Positions 9,245 to 17,728 of a stretch of 36,830 bases of DNA are shown here, piece after piece. The DNA comes from Planctomycetota bacterium (GTDB taxonomy: Bacteria > Planctomycetota > UBA8108 > UBA1146). The notes below the pieces were generated by a model. That model was not told the origin of the DNA, searched no databases, and was given only the letters and a program-made list of their open reading frames with translations. The position numbers and the translations under genes are program-made. The first letter of the stretch is position 1; each line of letters opens with the position of its first letter. Location: NCBI GenBank assembly GCA_018694835.1, contig JABHOG010000015.1, positions 71,362 to 108,191 on the forward strand. The letters run 5' to 3'.

Positions 9245-10548
9245 TGAAACAAGAAGAACAAAAAAGCACCCTTCCACCCCCAAGAGGTCCGTGGGCGATG
9301 CTCTGGCATCGATTGCGCAAGAATCGCCTGGCGATGATCGGTGCTGCGATCTTGTTGGTTCTCTATACCCTCAGCTGCTTCGGCGGTTTCATCGCACCTT
9401 ACAGCAGTAATGAGACCAACAAGTACACCGTCAAGTATGGTCCGATGCTGTTGGGCGGATATTCCATCGATAAAGTCGGTGAAGTGATCGATGAGGACGA
9501 GAACTACAACGAAATCATCCTTTCGACCTATGAACGCAACTGGAACTGGTTCGAAGGCGGGGTTCACTTCCACAACAGCGCCAACGAGTTCACCTTTCGC
9601 CCCCATGTCCACCCCCTCAGGGAGTACCAGTCGTGGGATGAATACGGTGAGTCCGAATACTTGATGGCGGTCGACCGAACCATCTCGCTTCCGATTCAGT
9701 TCTTCGTCGAGCGAGAAGAATCTCATGAGTTGTTCAGCCTGTGTGGATTTTTCCCCATCCAGGGCAAGACACATCTGATGGGATTGGACACGGAGCAACT
9801 ACCGAGTGATCGCGCGGATCTGCATCCTGGCCTCTTCTTGCTCGGTACCGACATCCTCGGGCGCGACCTCTGGACCAGAATCCTCTATGGCGGACAGGTC
9901 TCCCTCTCGGTCGGGTTGATCGGCATCATGATCAGCATCAGCATCGGCCTGGTGATCGGTGGCATTGCCGGATACTTTGGCGGACAGGTCGATTTCTGGC
10001 TGATGCGATTGGTCGAATTGCTGCTAGCGATCCCCGGGTTGTACCTGATCCTGACCCTGCGCTATGCCATCCCGGACAAGTTGTCTCCACGTCAAACCTA
10101 CATGATGATCGTCGCGATACTTGCCATCGTGGGCTGGGCGAGTACCGGACGGATGATCCGAGGAATGGTCCTGAGTCTGCGAGAGAGTGAGTACGCACTC
10201 GCAGCCAAGGCGCTGGGTGGATCATCCGCGCGGGTCATCTTACGCCATCTGTTACCCAACACCGCTTCCATCGTGATCGTCACGGCGACCCTCTACGTCC
10301 CCTATTACATCCTTGGAGAAGTGGCTCTCTCCTTCCTTGGATTCGGCATCACCGAGCCCGATTCTTCCTGGGGGTTGTTGCTCAAGGATTGCAACGTCTC
10401 CGAGGTCTTGAAGTACAACCCATGGCTCATCACTCCTGGCTTCTTCATCTTCCTTGCGGTGCTGGCCTACAATTTCCTCGGTGATGGACTCCGAGATGCC
10501 GCTGACCCCAGGGCCTATCTGGGGCTCTCAAAAAAGGCAGAGTCCTGA
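9244..10548 (+). CDS. Peptide ABC transporter permease, OppC type with large insertion (cassette 3)
   Basis: A 434-residue OppC-like permease, about 150 residues longer than that of cassette 1. After the N-terminal tail and TM1 ('RLAMIGAAILLVLYTL') comes an extracytoplasmic domain of roughly 150 residues (about 55-205) containing 'LPIQFFVERE' and 'KTHLMGLDTEQ'. The canonical 'LGTDILGRDLWTRILYGG' follows, with five membrane segments and the EAA loop ('AAKALGGSSARVILRHLLPN'). The insertion matches a recognised long OppC subfamily with a 'PI.FF...HL.G' signature. No ATPase gene follows. Its TGA stop (10546-10548) overlaps an in-frame CTG that appears to start the sulfatase. Confidence 0.93.
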   Translation: MKQEEQKSTLPPPRGPWAMLWHRLRKNRLAMIGAAILLVLYTLSCFGGFIAPYSSNETNKYTVKYGPMLLGGYSIDKVGEVIDEDENYNEIILSTYERNWNWFEGGVHFHNSANEFTFRPHVHPLREYQSWDEYGESEYLMAVDRTISLPIQFFVEREESHELFSLCGFFPIQGKTHLMGLDTEQLPSDRADLHPGLFLLGTDILGRDLWTRILYGGQVSLSVGLIGIMISISIGLVIGGIAGYFGGQVDFWLMRLVELLLAIPGLYLILTLRYAIPDKLSPRQTYMMIVAILAIVGWASTGRMIRGMVLSLRESEYALAAKALGGSSARVILRHLLPNTASIVIVTATLYVPYYILGEVALSFLGFGITEPDSSWGLLLKDCNVSEVLKYNPWLITPGFFIFLAVLAYNFLGDGLRDAADPRAYLGLSKKAES

Positions 10549-11990
10549 TCTCTTGCTCATCCCTGCTAATCCTGCTGGCACTCACCGTCTCGTCAGAATC
10601 ACCGGCTGGTCGAGAAGATCTGGCAACCCCCTCGATTCTCGTGATCGTCGTTGATGATCTGGGCTGGAATGATCTAGGTGTCACCGGCAGTTCCTTTTAC
10701 GAGACACCTTCCATCGACGGTTGGGCTGCCAACAGCGTTCGTTTCAGTCGAGCATATGCCGCCTGTCCCGTTTGCAGTCCCACTCGGGTGAGTCTCCAGA
10801 CCGGTGTCCATCCGGCACGACTGGCGACCACCGACTACTTCGGCGCGGCAGGACCAGAGCAGTGGAATCGCAACACCTCTCACCTGCCTGCACCCTACGA
10901 AGATCGTCTGCCGCTCGACCAACTGAGCCTTGCAGAATTGTTCTCGCCTCACGGCTATGCGACCTTCTTTGCCGGAAAATGGCACCTCGGCCCGAAGGGG
11001 TTCTGGCCGGAAGAACAGGGGTATCAGTTCAACCGTGGTGGCTGGACCCGAGGAGGACCCTACGGCGGCAAGAAGTACTTTTCCCCCTATGGAAATCCGC
11101 GACTTTCCGACGGCCCGGATGGAGAGCACCTGCCCGATCGTCTCGCTTCCGAGACGATCGAGTTCATCGAAGCCCATTCGAAACAACCATTCCTGGCGGT
11201 ACTTTCCTTCTACTCGGTTCACACCCCGCTGATCGCCCGACCCGACCTGAAGGATAAGTATCAACAAAAGAAGAAAGAACTGGGACTTCAAGTGGCATGG
11301 GGCAAGGAGGGAAATCGCAAGGTACGGAAGGTGCAGGAGCATGCGGTTTACGCAGGGATGGTGGAAGCGATGGATGCGGCGGTCGGGCGCGTTTTGACGG
11401 CGCTCAAGCGTCTCGATCTCGAGGACCAGACCATCGTGATGCTGACCTCAGACAACGGCGGCCTCAGCACCTCGGAAGGACACCCCACCAGTAACTGGCC
11501 GCTGAGAGGCGGAAAGGGGTGGATGTATGAGGGCGGCATTCGAGTGCCATGGATCGCCCGAGGGCCGGGGATCGTCGGCAATGGACGGCTGGTCGACCGC
11601 CCGATCCAGAGCACTGATCTGGCCCCGACATTACTGGAGTTGACAGGGCTTTCCGCACCCGACCACTGGTCACCGGATGGGCATTCCTTCGGGAGGTCCC
11701 TCGCCGGTGATGATCCGAGTCCTACCCCACCGCTCTACTGGCACTACCCCCACTATGGAAATCAAGGCGGTACTCCCTCTTCTGCAGTGATCGATGGAAA
11801 CTGGAAACTGATCGAGAACCTCGAAACACAGCAGCTGGAACTGTATCACCTGGGCGAGGATCCCGGCGAGACCACCTTGCAGAACCAATCCCATCCGCAA
11901 CAACTGACACGACTCCATAAAATGCTGGTGAAGTGGCGCAAGGAAGTGGGCGCCAGGCCTCTGACCCGACGGCCAGAGCAGAAGGATTAA
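10545..11990 (+). CDS. Type I sulfatase (formylglycine-dependent), probable CTG start
   Basis: An arylsulfatase-family hydrolase. The C-x-P-x-R motif 'CSPTR' supplies the cysteine that becomes formylglycine (residue 77 from the CTG start). Other signs are 'VDDLGWNDLG' (metal site), 'GKWHLG', 'SDNGG' and 'LRGGKGWMYEGGIRVPW'. The first ATG/GTG/TTG in frame is GTG 10641, but starting there removes the first beta strand ('SILVIV') and a hydrophobic signal-like segment ('SSLLILLALTVSS') that is open in frame. Going upstream to the in-frame TGA at 10503 there is no ATG, GTG or TTG. CTG 10545 sits in a CTGA overlap with the permease stop and has AAGG seven bases upstream. From CTG the protein is 481 residues and probably exported. 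The substrate is unknown. Confidence 0.88.
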   Translation: MISCSSLLILLALTVSSESPAGREDLATPSILVIVVDDLGWNDLGVTGSSFYETPSIDGWAANSVRFSRAYAACPVCSPTRVSLQTGVHPARLATTDYFGAAGPEQWNRNTSHLPAPYEDRLPLDQLSLAELFSPHGYATFFAGKWHLGPKGFWPEEQGYQFNRGGWTRGGPYGGKKYFSPYGNPRLSDGPDGEHLPDRLASETIEFIEAHSKQPFLAVLSFYSVHTPLIARPDLKDKYQQKKKELGLQVAWGKEGNRKVRKVQEHAVYAGMVEAMDAAVGRVLTALKRLDLEDQTIVMLTSDNGGLSTSEGHPTSNWPLRGGKGWMYEGGIRVPWIARGPGIVGNGRLVDRPIQSTDLAPTLLELTGLSAPDHWSPDGHSFGRSLAGDDPSPTPPLYWHYPHYGNQGGTPSSAVIDGNWKLIENLETQQLELYHLGEDPGETTLQNQSHPQQLTRLHKMLVKWRKEVGARPLTRRPEQKD

Positions 11991-13945
11991 CGGCAATTGC
12001 CGATCGAGTCGAGCGCCTCTGGATTTGCAATGCTGGTCAGATCTCCCACATCTTCTCCCAGATGACGAGCTCGAATCAACCGTCGCACGATCTTTGCGCT
12101 GCGTGTCCTTGGTAGATCATCGACGAAGTAGATGGCACGAGGTCTATCGACCTTTCCCAGTGCCTGGACCACCTGATCGACCAGTTGCTGACGCAAAGCC
12201 TCATCCTCTGCCGCCGAGGGGTGCAGAACCACGAAACAGACCAGTTCAGTCCCCTTCAAGTCATCCGGAACACCAATAGCCGCAGCCTCACTCACTGCAG
12301 AGTGATCGATCAGGGCCGATTCGATTTCACCCGGGCCAACGCGACGCCCTGCGATGTTGAGAGTGTCATCTGCTCTTCCAAAGAGGAACCACTCGCCGTC
12401 TTCGTCGATCAGTGCCCAGTCTCCATGATTCCAGATTCCGGCAAAGCGAGACCAGTAAGTCTCCAGGTACTTCTCGTCGGCATTCCACAGAGACCTGGTC
12501 ATCGATGGCGCTGGACTCTTGCACACCAGATATCCCACTTCGCCCTGGACAGAGTTTCCATCCTCATCGAAGACATCGATATCCATGCCCAGCCCGGGAG
12601 ACTGGAGTGAAGTCGCACTGATCGGCAACACCGGTAGCGGCGCCAGGAAACAGCCCACGATGTCAGTGCCGCCGGAGATGTTGATGATGGGGAGTTGTTG
12701 CTGGCCAACCCGATCAAAGTACCAGCGATAACTTTCTGGATCCCATGGTTCGCCTGTCGATCCGAGTATCCTCAAGGTCTCCATCGGATACTTCTCAACC
12801 GGTGCATCACCCGATCGCATCAGCAGGCGTATCGCCGTAGGACTGATGCCCAGGTGCGTCACTTGGTGGCGTTCGACCACCTGCCACACGCGGTCTGGTC
12901 CGGGATAATCGGGAGCTCCTTCGAAAATAACGAAGGGGACCCGGTTCAACCAGCAGCCGATGATCTGCCAGGGGCCCATCATCCAGCCGATATCGGAGAA
13001 CCACCAGAACAGATCCTGGCCCTGGTGAACGTCGAAGTTGTAGCGCAGTTCTTTGCCCATCTGGGCGATGCAGCCGGCGTGGGTATGAATGGTCCCCTTC
13101 GGCTTCCCGGTGGTACCGCTGGTGTAGATCATCAGTGCGGGATCCATCGCTGCCATCATCTCGGTGGCCGCATCTCCATCGAGGTGTTCCACCGCATCTT
13201 GCCACCACAGATCACGCCCGACGGTCATCGAGGCACTTCCGTCCGATCGTCGCAGTACGATCTGGTGCTTCAACGAATCGAGGCCGTCGACAGCGAGGTC
13301 TGCCTGACTCTTGAGAGGAAATGGCTGGCCGCGGCGTGACCCTACATCTGCGGTAAAGAGGACCATTGCACCGGAGTCCGTCAGCCGTTCACGAACGGAC
13401 GGAGGCGCATAACCGCTGAAGATCGGGATGAAGATGGCACCGATCTTCATCGTGGCCAGCATGGCAAAAACCACCTCTCCGACCATCGGCATCAGACAAG
13501 CGACTCGATCTCCACGGCCCACTCCCAGTTGAACCAGAAGTTGTGCTAACCGATCGATTTCGAAAGAAGCCTCTTCGAAGGTCCATCGTCTCGATTCTCC
13601 ACTCTCATCTTCTGCTACCAGCGCCAGTTGGTCGGGGATTTCCGCTGCGGGAATATCGACCGCATTGAGCACGATGCTGGTCTCTCCACCACGAAACCAA
13701 TCGGCCCATTCTGGCCCCGATGAGAGGTCCACCACCTGTTGATAGGGGCGAGTCCAGACCACTCCCAGGTCCTCCATCACTGCGGGCCAAAACGCTTCTG
13801 GATGCTGCTGGCTCCAGCGGATGAAGTGTCGCACCGATCCTTCGAGATCATCGGGATCGAGGGGTAAACCGACCGATTGCATCAGACCCGCGACCTGAGT
13901 TCGACTGACCTGATCCCGGTCCGGTTGCCAGATCGGTAAACTCAT
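11987..13945 (-). CDS. AMP-forming acyl-CoA synthetase (acetyl-CoA-synthetase-like)
   Basis: A 652-residue ANL-superfamily enzyme that should activate a carboxylic acid with ATP and transfer it to CoA. It has an ACAS-type N-terminal region ('VRHFIRWSQQHPEAFW'), the phosphate-binding loop 'YTSGTTGKPKG' (residues 274-284), 'GEPWDPESYRWYFDRVG', the hinge region 'GRADDTLNIAGRRVGPGEIE', and the C-terminal catalytic-lysine motif as 'RSAKIVRR' (Lys618), where most acetyl-CoA synthetases have RSGKI. ATG 13945 is supported by GAGGGG five bases upstream and an ATGA overlap with the aminotransferase. Its TAA stop shares the palindrome TTAA (11987-11990) with the converging sulfatase stop. Acetate or a short branched acid is a guess. 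Confidence 0.92.
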   Translation of the reverse strand: MSLPIWQPDRDQVSRTQVAGLMQSVGLPLDPDDLEGSVRHFIRWSQQHPEAFWPAVMEDLGVVWTRPYQQVVDLSSGPEWADWFRGGETSIVLNAVDIPAAEIPDQLALVAEDESGESRRWTFEEASFEIDRLAQLLVQLGVGRGDRVACLMPMVGEVVFAMLATMKIGAIFIPIFSGYAPPSVRERLTDSGAMVLFTADVGSRRGQPFPLKSQADLAVDGLDSLKHQIVLRRSDGSASMTVGRDLWWQDAVEHLDGDAATEMMAAMDPALMIYTSGTTGKPKGTIHTHAGCIAQMGKELRYNFDVHQGQDLFWWFSDIGWMMGPWQIIGCWLNRVPFVIFEGAPDYPGPDRVWQVVERHQVTHLGISPTAIRLLMRSGDAPVEKYPMETLRILGSTGEPWDPESYRWYFDRVGQQQLPIINISGGTDIVGCFLAPLPVLPISATSLQSPGLGMDIDVFDEDGNSVQGEVGYLVCKSPAPSMTRSLWNADEKYLETYWSRFAGIWNHGDWALIDEDGEWFLFGRADDTLNIAGRRVGPGEIESALIDHSAVSEAAAIGVPDDLKGTELVCFVVLHPSAAEDEALRQQLVDQVVQALGKVDRPRAIYFVDDLPRTRSAKIVRRLIRARHLGEDVGDLTSIANPEALDSIGNCR

Positions 13946-14829
13946 CGAGTCCCCTCTGTCATCACCTGTCGACAATACTGCTGATATTGCTCGATCAACA
14001 CGTGGTAGATTGAAGCAGCAGCAGTGCTGGCCAGAGCTCTTCCCTCAACGGTTCCGATGGCCCTGACGCCTTGTATCGAAGATGTCGCGAAGGCTTCGTT
14101 TGCACGATTCAACTCGACTTCACTGAATCGTCCCAGCTTCACCTCGACTCCCTGCTCTTCGAGCAATCGGATGACGATTGAACGAGTGATTCCATTCAGA
14201 ACCAGGGCGTCGTCACAGGTGAAGGCGACACCATCGATGATCCAGAACAGATTGGCGCAGGTCAGTTCCGTGACGATGCCATCCGGCGAGAGCAATACCG
14301 CATCGTCCGCTCCGGCAGCCTTCGCTTCATCTCTGGCACGGATGGAAGCGAGGTAATTGCCACTCTTGATGGTCGGATCGAATACCCCTGGAGGTGTTTT
14401 GTGCTGACTGGATATCATCAGATTCAAGGGATGGGAGGGAGGGTCGGAGGAGATGGGTGAGCTCATCACCACCAGCCTCGGTTGACATCCCGAGCCTTCC
14501 AGAGCTCCATCGATGCGATCCCCTCGAGTCACGGTAATACGCAACACGACCTCGGTGCCGGCCTGCTGTTGCACCAGTTGATCGATCCGTTGCTCCATCC
14601 AGAGGTCTTCAAAATCGAAATCGATCTCCAAGCTTGCCAGTGATTTCCGTAGCCGATCGAGGTGTTCTTTCAGAAACAGACCACGACCTTCGATGGTTCG
14701 AAGAGTCTCGAATACTGAATCACCGTAAAGGAATCCACGATCGAGCACCCCGATGCGGGCCTCATCAGTCGGCATCACCTGGCCATCCAACCAGGTCCAG
14801 CCGATCGCTTCGGGGGGGACCACAGACAT
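13942..14829 (-). CDS. Class IV PLP-dependent aminotransferase (IlvE/Dat/PabC family)
   Basis: A 295-residue fold-type IV PLP enzyme. The opening 'VLDRGFLYGDSVFETLR' (28-44), 'TVTRGD' (99-104), the catalytic lysine in 'TIKSGNYLASI' (Lys155), 'VTELTCANLFW' with Glu188 near the pyridine nitrogen, and 'LNGITRSIV' are all in family order. Branched-chain aminotransferase, D-amino-acid aminotransferase and aminodeoxychorismate lyase share these motifs and cannot be told apart here. The start ATG 14829 overlaps the upstream stop by one base (TGATG). Its stop overlaps the next start (ATGA). The company of an amino-acid-oxidase-like gene makes an amino-acid substrate more likely than folate synthesis, but that is inference. 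Confidence 0.9.
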   Translation of the reverse strand: MSVVPPEAIGWTWLDGQVMPTDEARIGVLDRGFLYGDSVFETLRTIEGRGLFLKEHLDRLRKSLASLEIDFDFEDLWMEQRIDQLVQQQAGTEVVLRITVTRGDRIDGALEGSGCQPRLVVMSSPISSDPPSHPLNLMISSQHKTPPGVFDPTIKSGNYLASIRARDEAKAAGADDAVLLSPDGIVTELTCANLFWIIDGVAFTCDDALVLNGITRSIVIRLLEEQGVEVKLGRFSEVELNRANEAFATSSIQGVRAIGTVEGRALASTAAASIYHVLIEQYQQYCRQVMTEGTR

Positions 14830-15854
14830 CAGCCGAGATCCTCGAGCAAGCCGCCAGTGGTACCCGCCAGGTGGCTCTCGACCGTCATCTCTGCCAGAGC
14901 AGGAAACAGTAGCGGGGAAAACTCACCGCACGCTCCGGGAAATACGATACGTCCTCCAGCACTGGCGATGGTCGATGGAGCATCCATACAAGAAATTTGT
15001 TTCCTGGCACTCGCCCTGAGCGTCTCGGTGTCAGCGAGTTGTGGAATCCAGTCCTTCCATTTGGCACGAAAGTTGGCGCAACGGTTCCAATCGACAGAAG
15101 GCAAAGATCCGGCGGATTCCTCAAAAGAATCGATCAACTGAAGATCATGCAGTCCGTCACCACGGTCAAAGAGCAGCGCTTTTTCCTCACCCCAGTAGAT
15201 GATGGGAGGAAGGTCATCGGACAGTTGTATGGTGAAGGTGGACACATTTTCGTGAACAAACTGGTGGCGAACTCCCAGGCGGTCGAGCCAGTCCAATGAT
15301 TCGCTACCGACACAGAGGAAGACATGAGAAGCGGTTCCTTCTCGAACACCAGCAGTGAAATGCACACCATCGGAAGTCTCTACCAGAGAACTCAAACAGG
15401 TGGTAGGGAAGAAATTTCCACCCGCTTTTCGAATCCTCCACAGCAGCGCCGATGCGACCGAGATCGAATCGACCGTTGCCGCCGCAGGGTCATGCATGCA
15501 AATCGGTCCATCCGGTTGGAGGGATGACCATCGCCGGGCACTGTCGGTACCTTGCAGTGGCAGCAGGCCGTTCGCCTCGGGTAGCAATGCACCACATCGG
15601 CGCAGTTCCGGATCGATTTCGATCCAGTCGGACCATCCTTCATACAACTCTCGGGATCGGCGCACGCAAGGATCCCATTGCGGACCACTCGGAGCCAGCA
15701 ACGGCACTCGGGTTCCTGTGGGGCCCGCCTGTGGAGAATTGAGAGTGTCCAACAGTGTCACGGACCCCACATCTCGCCGCAGCAAGTGATCGACCAGGGC
15801 GAGACCGGTGGAACCGGCCCCCACCACCAGAAATTCACAATCATGAGGTTTCAC
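14829..15854 (-). CDS. FAD-dependent oxidoreductase, DAO family (glycine/D-amino-acid-oxidase-like)
   Basis: A 341-residue flavoenzyme with the N-terminal dinucleotide-binding motif 'VVGAGSTGLALVDHLLRR' (Gly12, Gly14, Gly17), an acidic end of the second strand ('TLLDT'), a central substrate region, and a C-terminal FAD-closing segment with 'GRIVFPGACGEFS'. The family oxidises secondary amines or amino acids such as glycine, sarcosine or D-amino acids. It starts at GTG 15854, with GGAGAGG eight bases upstream. It is first in a three-gene minus-strand cluster whose junctions all overlap. No signal peptide, so cytoplasmic. The exact substrate cannot be inferred. Confidence 0.82.
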   Translation of the reverse strand: MKPHDCEFLVVGAGSTGLALVDHLLRRDVGSVTLLDTLNSPQAGPTGTRVPLLAPSGPQWDPCVRRSRELYEGWSDWIEIDPELRRCGALLPEANGLLPLQGTDSARRWSSLQPDGPICMHDPAAATVDSISVASALLWRIRKAGGNFFPTTCLSSLVETSDGVHFTAGVREGTASHVFLCVGSESLDWLDRLGVRHQFVHENVSTFTIQLSDDLPPIIYWGEEKALLFDRGDGLHDLQLIDSFEESAGSLPSVDWNRCANFRAKWKDWIPQLADTETLRASARKQISCMDAPSTIASAGGRIVFPGACGEFSPLLFPALAEMTVESHLAGTTGGLLEDLG

Positions 15855-15959
15855 GTCCAGATCCTCTCCAGTAACGGATTCACCCGGAGAATATCACCTC
15901 CACACTGGTGGCTCCACCTCGACCGCACTACCGGGATCTTGACCTGGCCCCACTTCGTC

Positions 15960-15988
15960 TTGAGGATGGGACCTCGGGTCTGTCTACT
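15960..15988 (+). promoter_or_regulatory. Weak sigma-70-like promoter candidate upstream of the lipoprotein gene
   Basis: TTGAGG (15960-15965), a 17-base spacer, and TCTACT (15983-15988); each hexamer matches consensus at four of six positions. It lies in the 186-bp divergent gap, 52 bases upstream of the ATG at 16041. Confidence 0.25.
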
Positions 15989-16040
15989 GGGCGCTGTCGT
16001 CTCACCAGGCTGATCCTCAAAGAGAAAGGACCCCACTCCT

Positions 16041-16451
16041 ATGCGTCAGCATTGCTCTTCATCCGCCTCGAGATCTCTGCGCTTCTGGCTCCCCTGTTTC
16101 ATCGCAACAGTTTTGCTCTGCTCCTGTCAGGGGCCCAATTACAAAGTTTCGGACCGTGGCCCCTGGGCCGGACTCGCTTCCGAGGAACCCGTGGTCAGGA
16201 CCCAGACGATTCACGCCATCGCCGGAACCCTCAACCGCAATCTCGCGCCACTTTTGTTCCCATTGCTCAATGATCGGGACAAGTGGGTGCGCCTCAACGC
16301 TCGCTCCACCATCTTGTTGCTCGCTGGAGAACGCAAGGATTCGGCACCCAAGTACGATTACCTGGCCCCTCCCCGCGCTCGACGATACGCCGTCTCTGAC
16401 CACCAGCAGTGGTGGAATCGGCTCTCCAGTCCAGCGCTACTCTCCCCCTGA
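16041..16451 (+). CDS. Small predicted lipoprotein with HEAT-like segment
   Basis: A 136-residue protein of unknown function. The N terminus has a basic stretch, a hydrophobic segment (about residues 13-26) and the lipobox 'LCSC' with Cys29 as the predicted lipidated residue. The mature part contains a helical pair that reads like one or two HEAT repeats ('RTQTIHAIAGTLNRNLAPLL', 'DKWVRLNARSTILLLAGE') and then a Tyr/Arg/Trp-rich tail. AAGGA lies ten bases before the ATG. It precedes the MCE-domain gene by 143 bp on the same strand, so a shared role at the cell envelope is possible but unproven. I know no named family for it. Confidence 0.7.
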   Translation: MRQHCSSSASRSLRFWLPCFIATVLLCSCQGPNYKVSDRGPWAGLASEEPVVRTQTIHAIAGTLNRNLAPLLFPLLNDRDKWVRLNARSTILLLAGERKDSAPKYDYLAPPRARRYAVSDHQQWWNRLSSPALLSP

Positions 16452-16594
16452 TCCGGCCCTATCGACACTTTTCTGGAATTCAATGAAGTCTGATCTCTCC
16501 ACGACCGATGAGAGAGAAGAGCGAGTTCTCTGTCGCCAGCCAGAAAGCGTGGTGGCACTTGAGATCTCGTACTTCATTGAACGGGAGAGTTCTC

Positions 16595-17728
16595 ATGAGC
16601 GGTAACTTCACCAATCCTCTGAAATGGTTCACTCGGATCGCAGTGACCGTAGGCCTGGCCGTGGTAGTTCTGGTACTGCCGGGGATCACTGATTCGAAGG
16701 CCACCAGTACTGCCGGTTCCTTGTCGATCCAACTGCCCCACGCTGGATCGCTTCACTCCTCCTGCCTGGTCCTCTTTCGAGGGGTCCCGGTCGGCAAGGT
16801 AGTTTCGGTCACTCTTCTCGAGGTCGGAGGCAGTCACCTTGCTCAAGCCCAGGCCGCGGTCCCGGCAATGCCGGTGCTCCAATGCCAGGTCGACCCAAAG
16901 ATCATCCCGTACATCACTGTGGACAGTTCGATCTCCCTACGGGGAGGCTCGCGAGCATCCATCGACATCGTCCCTGGATCCGGTCTCCCTTTGATCGATG
17001 GAACGACGCTGGTCATCCAAGGTGACCCCCTCGATCAACCGGACCAGGAGTACATCCGAGCGGTCAGTTCATTACGCCACGCAGCAGAGTCGATGGCGAC
17101 GATGACCGACATCCTCTCGGGTCAGGGAGGTCTCCAGGACACTCTTCGCACCCTGGGAGATGCCGGGCACAGCGTCCGGGACACCGCCGAGGAGATGAGA
17201 ATTCTGATTCGCGATGGCCGCAGCCCGATTCTCTCCAGTCTACAACAGGCGGAAGAGATCTTGCTGGAGTTGCGAGCGCATGTCCGCACGATCCCTGAAG
17301 CAGCAGAATCGATCGTTCGGCTCGGAAGAAAGGGAGAGACGGTACTCAGAAACATCGACCAGGTTCTTCATGAAAACCGTGCCCCACTCCGAGCTTCAGT
17401 AGAAAACATCCAGTCCACTACCGAAGATTTTCACGGGCTCGCCTCCGATCTGCGCCGCAGACCGTGGAGGATCCTCAAATCACCAGGGGATCGAGAGAGC
17501 GCCTTCATCGCGCTACATGAGAGTGCCAATCGCTACGCCGAAGGAGCACTCGAAGTGCGCAGAGCCACGGAACAGGTCCGTGATTTACTCGATCGCCGTG
17601 GCGAGGACCGTGAAGTGCTCCAGTTCCTCTCAGATGCCATGCAGACTCTCGGTGACCGCCTCGATCAGCAGGAGCAACTGGAGGAGAGTTTGTTGCGACA
17701 CACCCGCGAACTCGCCGTACCTCGCTAG
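16595..17728 (+). CDS. MCE-domain (MlaD-like) membrane-anchored protein
   Basis: A 377-residue protein with one N-terminal membrane anchor (about residues 12-30), an MCE/MlaD-like beta domain (about 42-143) and a long alpha-helical tail (150-377) with coiled-coil character. MCE signs are the 'LFRGVPVGKVVSVTL' strand pair and 'IDIVPGSGLPLIDGTTL'. The tail includes 'RRRPWRILKSPGD', resembling the 'rRPw.ll..P' element in many MlaD-type tails. The family carries lipids between membranes with MlaE/MlaF partners, but no such genes are nearby. GGGAGAG five bases upstream fixes ATG 16595. Its TAG stop overlaps the uvrA stop in a CTAG palindrome. Confidence 0.75.
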   Translation: MSGNFTNPLKWFTRIAVTVGLAVVVLVLPGITDSKATSTAGSLSIQLPHAGSLHSSCLVLFRGVPVGKVVSVTLLEVGGSHLAQAQAAVPAMPVLQCQVDPKIIPYITVDSSISLRGGSRASIDIVPGSGLPLIDGTTLVIQGDPLDQPDQEYIRAVSSLRHAAESMATMTDILSGQGGLQDTLRTLGDAGHSVRDTAEEMRILIRDGRSPILSSLQQAEEILLELRAHVRTIPEAAESIVRLGRKGETVLRNIDQVLHENRAPLRASVENIQSTTEDFHGLASDLRRRPWRILKSPGDRESAFIALHESANRYAEGALEVRRATEQVRDLLDRRGEDREVLQFLSDAMQTLGDRLDQQEQLEESLLRHTRELAVPR

